DNA of 64,000 nucleotides, taken from Metopolophium dirhodum. Lineage: Eukaryota > Arthropoda > Insecta > Hemiptera > Aphididae. Positions 61,130-64,000 of this stretch are shown in pieces. Every line of letters begins with the position of its first letter. Position 1 is the first letter of the stretch. The translations under genes and the position numbers were made by a program. Below the pieces are notes generated by a model. That model was not told the origin of the DNA. It did no database searches and was given only the letters and a program-made list of their open reading frames with translations. The stretch lies in NCBI RefSeq assembly GCF_019925205.1, contig NC_083568.1, positions 19,280,393 to 19,344,392 of the forward strand, written 5' to 3'.

Positions 61130-62650
61130 TAATATTATATAATTTCGTAAAACAAAAAAAAAACGTTGTTTTTATTATTTAGTTTAAATCTATTTTATAA
61201 TCAAATCGCTTTTAACGACGCCTACTTTTGTAATTTTTAAACTCATTAGCGTTTATAGTCTGCAAAAAGAATCATAATATTATGTAATAATAATTTTGTC
61301 ATGCAGTTATAATATATAATAGCACACCGGCCTGTTGTCATACAAAATATTATGTATATCGCGACTTTGCAGCGTAGTTATATGTAATTTTTCATATTTT
61401 TGTATTAATTTTTACTGTTTCTGTGCGCCGCCAAAAGCCACAAAACGAAATCGTTATTATTCGTAGTCTATACATACATATTATTATTATATAAAAAATA
61501 AATACCCTCGTAATTCAAGCATTCGATCAATCATGACGTGTTCTCAAACAACGACCCCACTCGAGGCTCGCTGTTTTCGTTCTCGTACAATGAATGAATT
61601 CCGCGGCGGACAGAACAAATTAATCTCCTCCCTCTCGGCCTCACCGCGTAGACTAATTTTTATTATTATTGTATTATTAAATTTAACACTATTATATTTA
61701 TACATTGACTATTAATAAATCGTATATCATATCGTGCCATACATTTGCTATATTATTTCCATCTGCCTGCATAACTTAAGTTGGGTGACACTTATGATAC
61801 TTAAAACTTCAAAATGTTTAGAATACTAGCGAGTACAATTTTTTGATTGACATCAAGTTAAAATTTTACAATTGGATAATATTTAAACAAAAAAATTAAA
61901 ATTGTATTATTAGTTTATCATATAGGTAGTTTAAAACCATGAGGACTTGAAACTTTATGCGATCATGCCAAACTATATGTGCTGCTGAAATCCTGTCGAT
62001 TTATATAAATTAAATAAATAAGAACCGCGGCTTCTCAGAAACCTCATCGATCTAACAGTGAGCATCGATAACAACCAATTTATATTGAAGTTTATTATTA
62101 TTATACTATAAATTATAATCAAAAATATAAGAAAATATATAATTGTAAAATGTGTAATATCTAGATCGTAGACTAAAAGTCGTCGTATTGTCGTGAATAC
62201 CGATGATGAGTATTTAAATAATTGATAGTTTTACATACTTCGCATAAACATAATGTGTTGTCCGGCGTATTGTATAGGCAAAATAGGTACATCGCTGCAG
62301 AGTTGAATATTGTTGGTATACGTAGTTATGTTTTAATTTTGGTTGCGGACAATCCAAAATGCGTCGGACCCCGCCGCATCCACCCAAATCCACACTTCTC
62401 GATACCAGTCGTATGCGCGAAGTAACCACATTCTCTCCGCGAACGGAGTATAGTTATGAATGTATGATAAATGTATATGATATTGTGTACACAATCAAAT
62501 ATTAGAGTTTCGAAATCACAATTAAAAATCGATAAGACAATAAGGGGTAGGTATGTCTATGAAAAATTTTCCTCACATCAATTCAAAAATACTACCTATT
62601 AAAGTTTCAAGTAAAACAAAGAATAGACTATTTTTTTTATAATGTTAATA
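61130..62650. other. Spacer, no supported gene
   Basis: AT-rich with a GC-richer island at about 61530-61660. A 60-codon frame there ends in a hydrophobic run, but that run comes from a TTATTATTATT stretch, so I do not call it. Confidence 0.4.
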
Positions 62651-62653
62651 GGT

Positions 62654-63581
62654 ACAGTGGCGTCATTTCAGTTTTCGATAGGGGTCAAAATTTTTGACCA
62701 GCCCATATTAAAACTTAAAAAAAATCGCTTGCCAACAATTACATTACACTACAAATGCATTTTAATCCCAATACAAATAGCTTTCTTACATAATTTTATG
62801 CTTACTAGGTGTCAGTATCATAAGCGTAAGTAACCCATTCTTTTTGAGAGATAACAATGATTAAATAATTAATACATAATATGTAGAGGGATACCTTAAT
62901 ATAGTACCTACTACATGAAGGCCCAAAACTAACCCATACCCGGCCCAACGCGGGGAAATTAATGTAAAACACTCATTTTCATATAACTTTACATTTTATG
63001 TTTATCTGTAACCACCACATAGTACATTGTGCCTACATAATTATGTAATAAGAAATGGTTTCTATAAGCCCCTTTAAGTTAATGCATAATTGGGGGATTA
63101 GAGTTCAGTTTACAAAACAAAAGTTAGATATAGGTATACCACAGTGACGTAACTGGATAAAAATCTAAGGGGGGGGGGGGGCATCGCGGAAGTAATGCGA
63201 AAGCAGTTCCCGCGACGCCGTCGGTTCAAACAGAAAAAAAAAAAAAAAGGGGGGGGGGGCAAAAAAATTAACCTCCCGCTCGGCCGTTCCTGTAGTTATA
63301 ATCGCGATTTCAAAATAGTAACGTGTTCTTGAATCACGGATAATAAGATTATTGCGATAACAGTAACACTGACAATACGTCTACACTAATATTATTCAAC
63401 AAGAGAAACCTAAAATAAATATAAACTTTTACAAAGTAATTTGAGAAAACAAATATTTTAATATTATAATAATATGTTAACAGTCTTGTCAAGAATACTT
63501 TTTAAATGTGGATTATTTGGAGGGGCAAAATGATACTTTAAATTTGTATTAACTTGTCCCCCCGCAATTACGCCACTGCAC
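62654..63581. repeat. CAGTGGCGTAA-ended repeat fragments with poly-G
   Basis: Three related ends occur: CAGTGGCGTCATTTCAG at 62654, CAGTGACGTAACTGG at 63142, and on the opposite strand CAGTGGCGTAATTGCGG ending at 63581. The last two may bound a 440-bp element; the first may be a separate fragment or a larger frame. Two G runs (63169-63181, 63249-63259) sit inside. No target duplication was found, so family and limits are uncertain. Confidence 0.4.
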
Positions 63582-64000
63582 CTACCATACCTAATTAGTA
63601 ATTACATATTTTTACATCAACATAGTATCTTAAAACCAGATAGAATGTTAATCATTTAGAATACTAATATATTTTAATGTTTATTTATATAAGTATGCTT
63701 TTTTACTAATAGTAAGTAGTTATATATACTTAAAAATAAAAAATATTTTTATACGGGAGTTGATCCTTTTAAGGAAAAATATATCATAAGTAGAACATAA
63801 CAAGTTTAGCCACCTTTAATATATAATCTATTATTTATATATAATGTACATAGACTAATTTACTATCTTATCATATTATATACACATAAGAATTTAATTT
63901 TTTGATAAATCAACTTACTCTGATGCAACTAAGGTCAACCTCACCCAACCTCAAGGAAGGGAGAAGATATAGGTTTGATGTCAATTTATTTATAATTTTT
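63582..64000. other. AT-rich end of window, nothing recognised
   Basis: No exon, RNA gene or clear repeat end seen. Confidence 0.5.

Noticed and set aside
61533..61715. 60-codon frame with hydrophobic C-terminus
   Set aside because: The hydrophobic part comes from a TTATTATTATT stretch; no splice or promoter support. Kept only as a note.
1..64000. CRISPR arrays, operons, bacterial-type systems
   Set aside because: Repeats present are microsatellites or transposon ends; the window is eukaryotic with spliced genes.

Overview
The window looks like AT-rich genomic DNA of a hemipteran insect, most likely an aphid (Aphididae). The basis is the exon-intron style, short dispersed TAGGTA/TACCTA words, interstitial TTAGG telomere-type repeats, many hAT-like relics, and two genes whose products are clearly insect-like. 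The species is inference; nothing in the sequence names it.

Layout. (1) Bases 1 to about 21.8 kb hold no gene I can support. From about 1.65 to 19.1 kb the DNA is unusually rich in CpG and simple repeats (GT, GTAT, CAG, CTG, CGA, AAT); before and after it the DNA is plain AT-rich and CpG-poor. (2) RpL23, encoding ribosomal protein uL14/L23, lies on the minus strand at 21839-22688. It has five coding exons giving exactly 140 residues, a TOP-like transcription start and a poly(A) signal. (3) From 26252 to 55664 on the plus strand runs perlecan (trol/HSPG2), the basement-membrane heparan sulfate proteoglycan core protein. I could chain 64 phase-consistent exons encoding 3645 residues. The order is 6 LDLa, Ig, 3 LDLa, Ig, three laminin IV-A (LamB) domains interleaved with laminin-type EGF (LE) repeats, ten Ig, one LDLa, two Ig, and a domain V of LamG-EGF-EGF-LamG-EGF-EGF-LamG, then a tail ending in a hydrophobic segment. 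The 5' end (signal peptide exon) was not found and probably lies outside the window or in an unrecognised upstream exon. (4) From 55.7 to 64 kb lie the trol 3' UTR, a decayed hAT transposon (57298-58764), a hAT MITE with a perfect 8-bp target duplication (60597-60819), other inverted-repeat elements, and a possible two-exon small reading frame (60923-61129).

The most interesting material is splicing and isoform architecture inside trol: a 9-nt and a 27-nt candidate microexon, both phase 1/1; a candidate early terminal exon that would give a protein ending after domain III, as in C. elegans UNC-52 S; two internal ATGs followed by signal-peptide-like sequence in frame with an LDLa exon; and a last intron whose donor itself makes a stop codon, so that splicing would choose between a soluble form and one with a hydrophobic C-terminus. 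These are readings of the sequence and need transcript data. All exon ends were read by eye and could be off by a base or use a neighbouring site.
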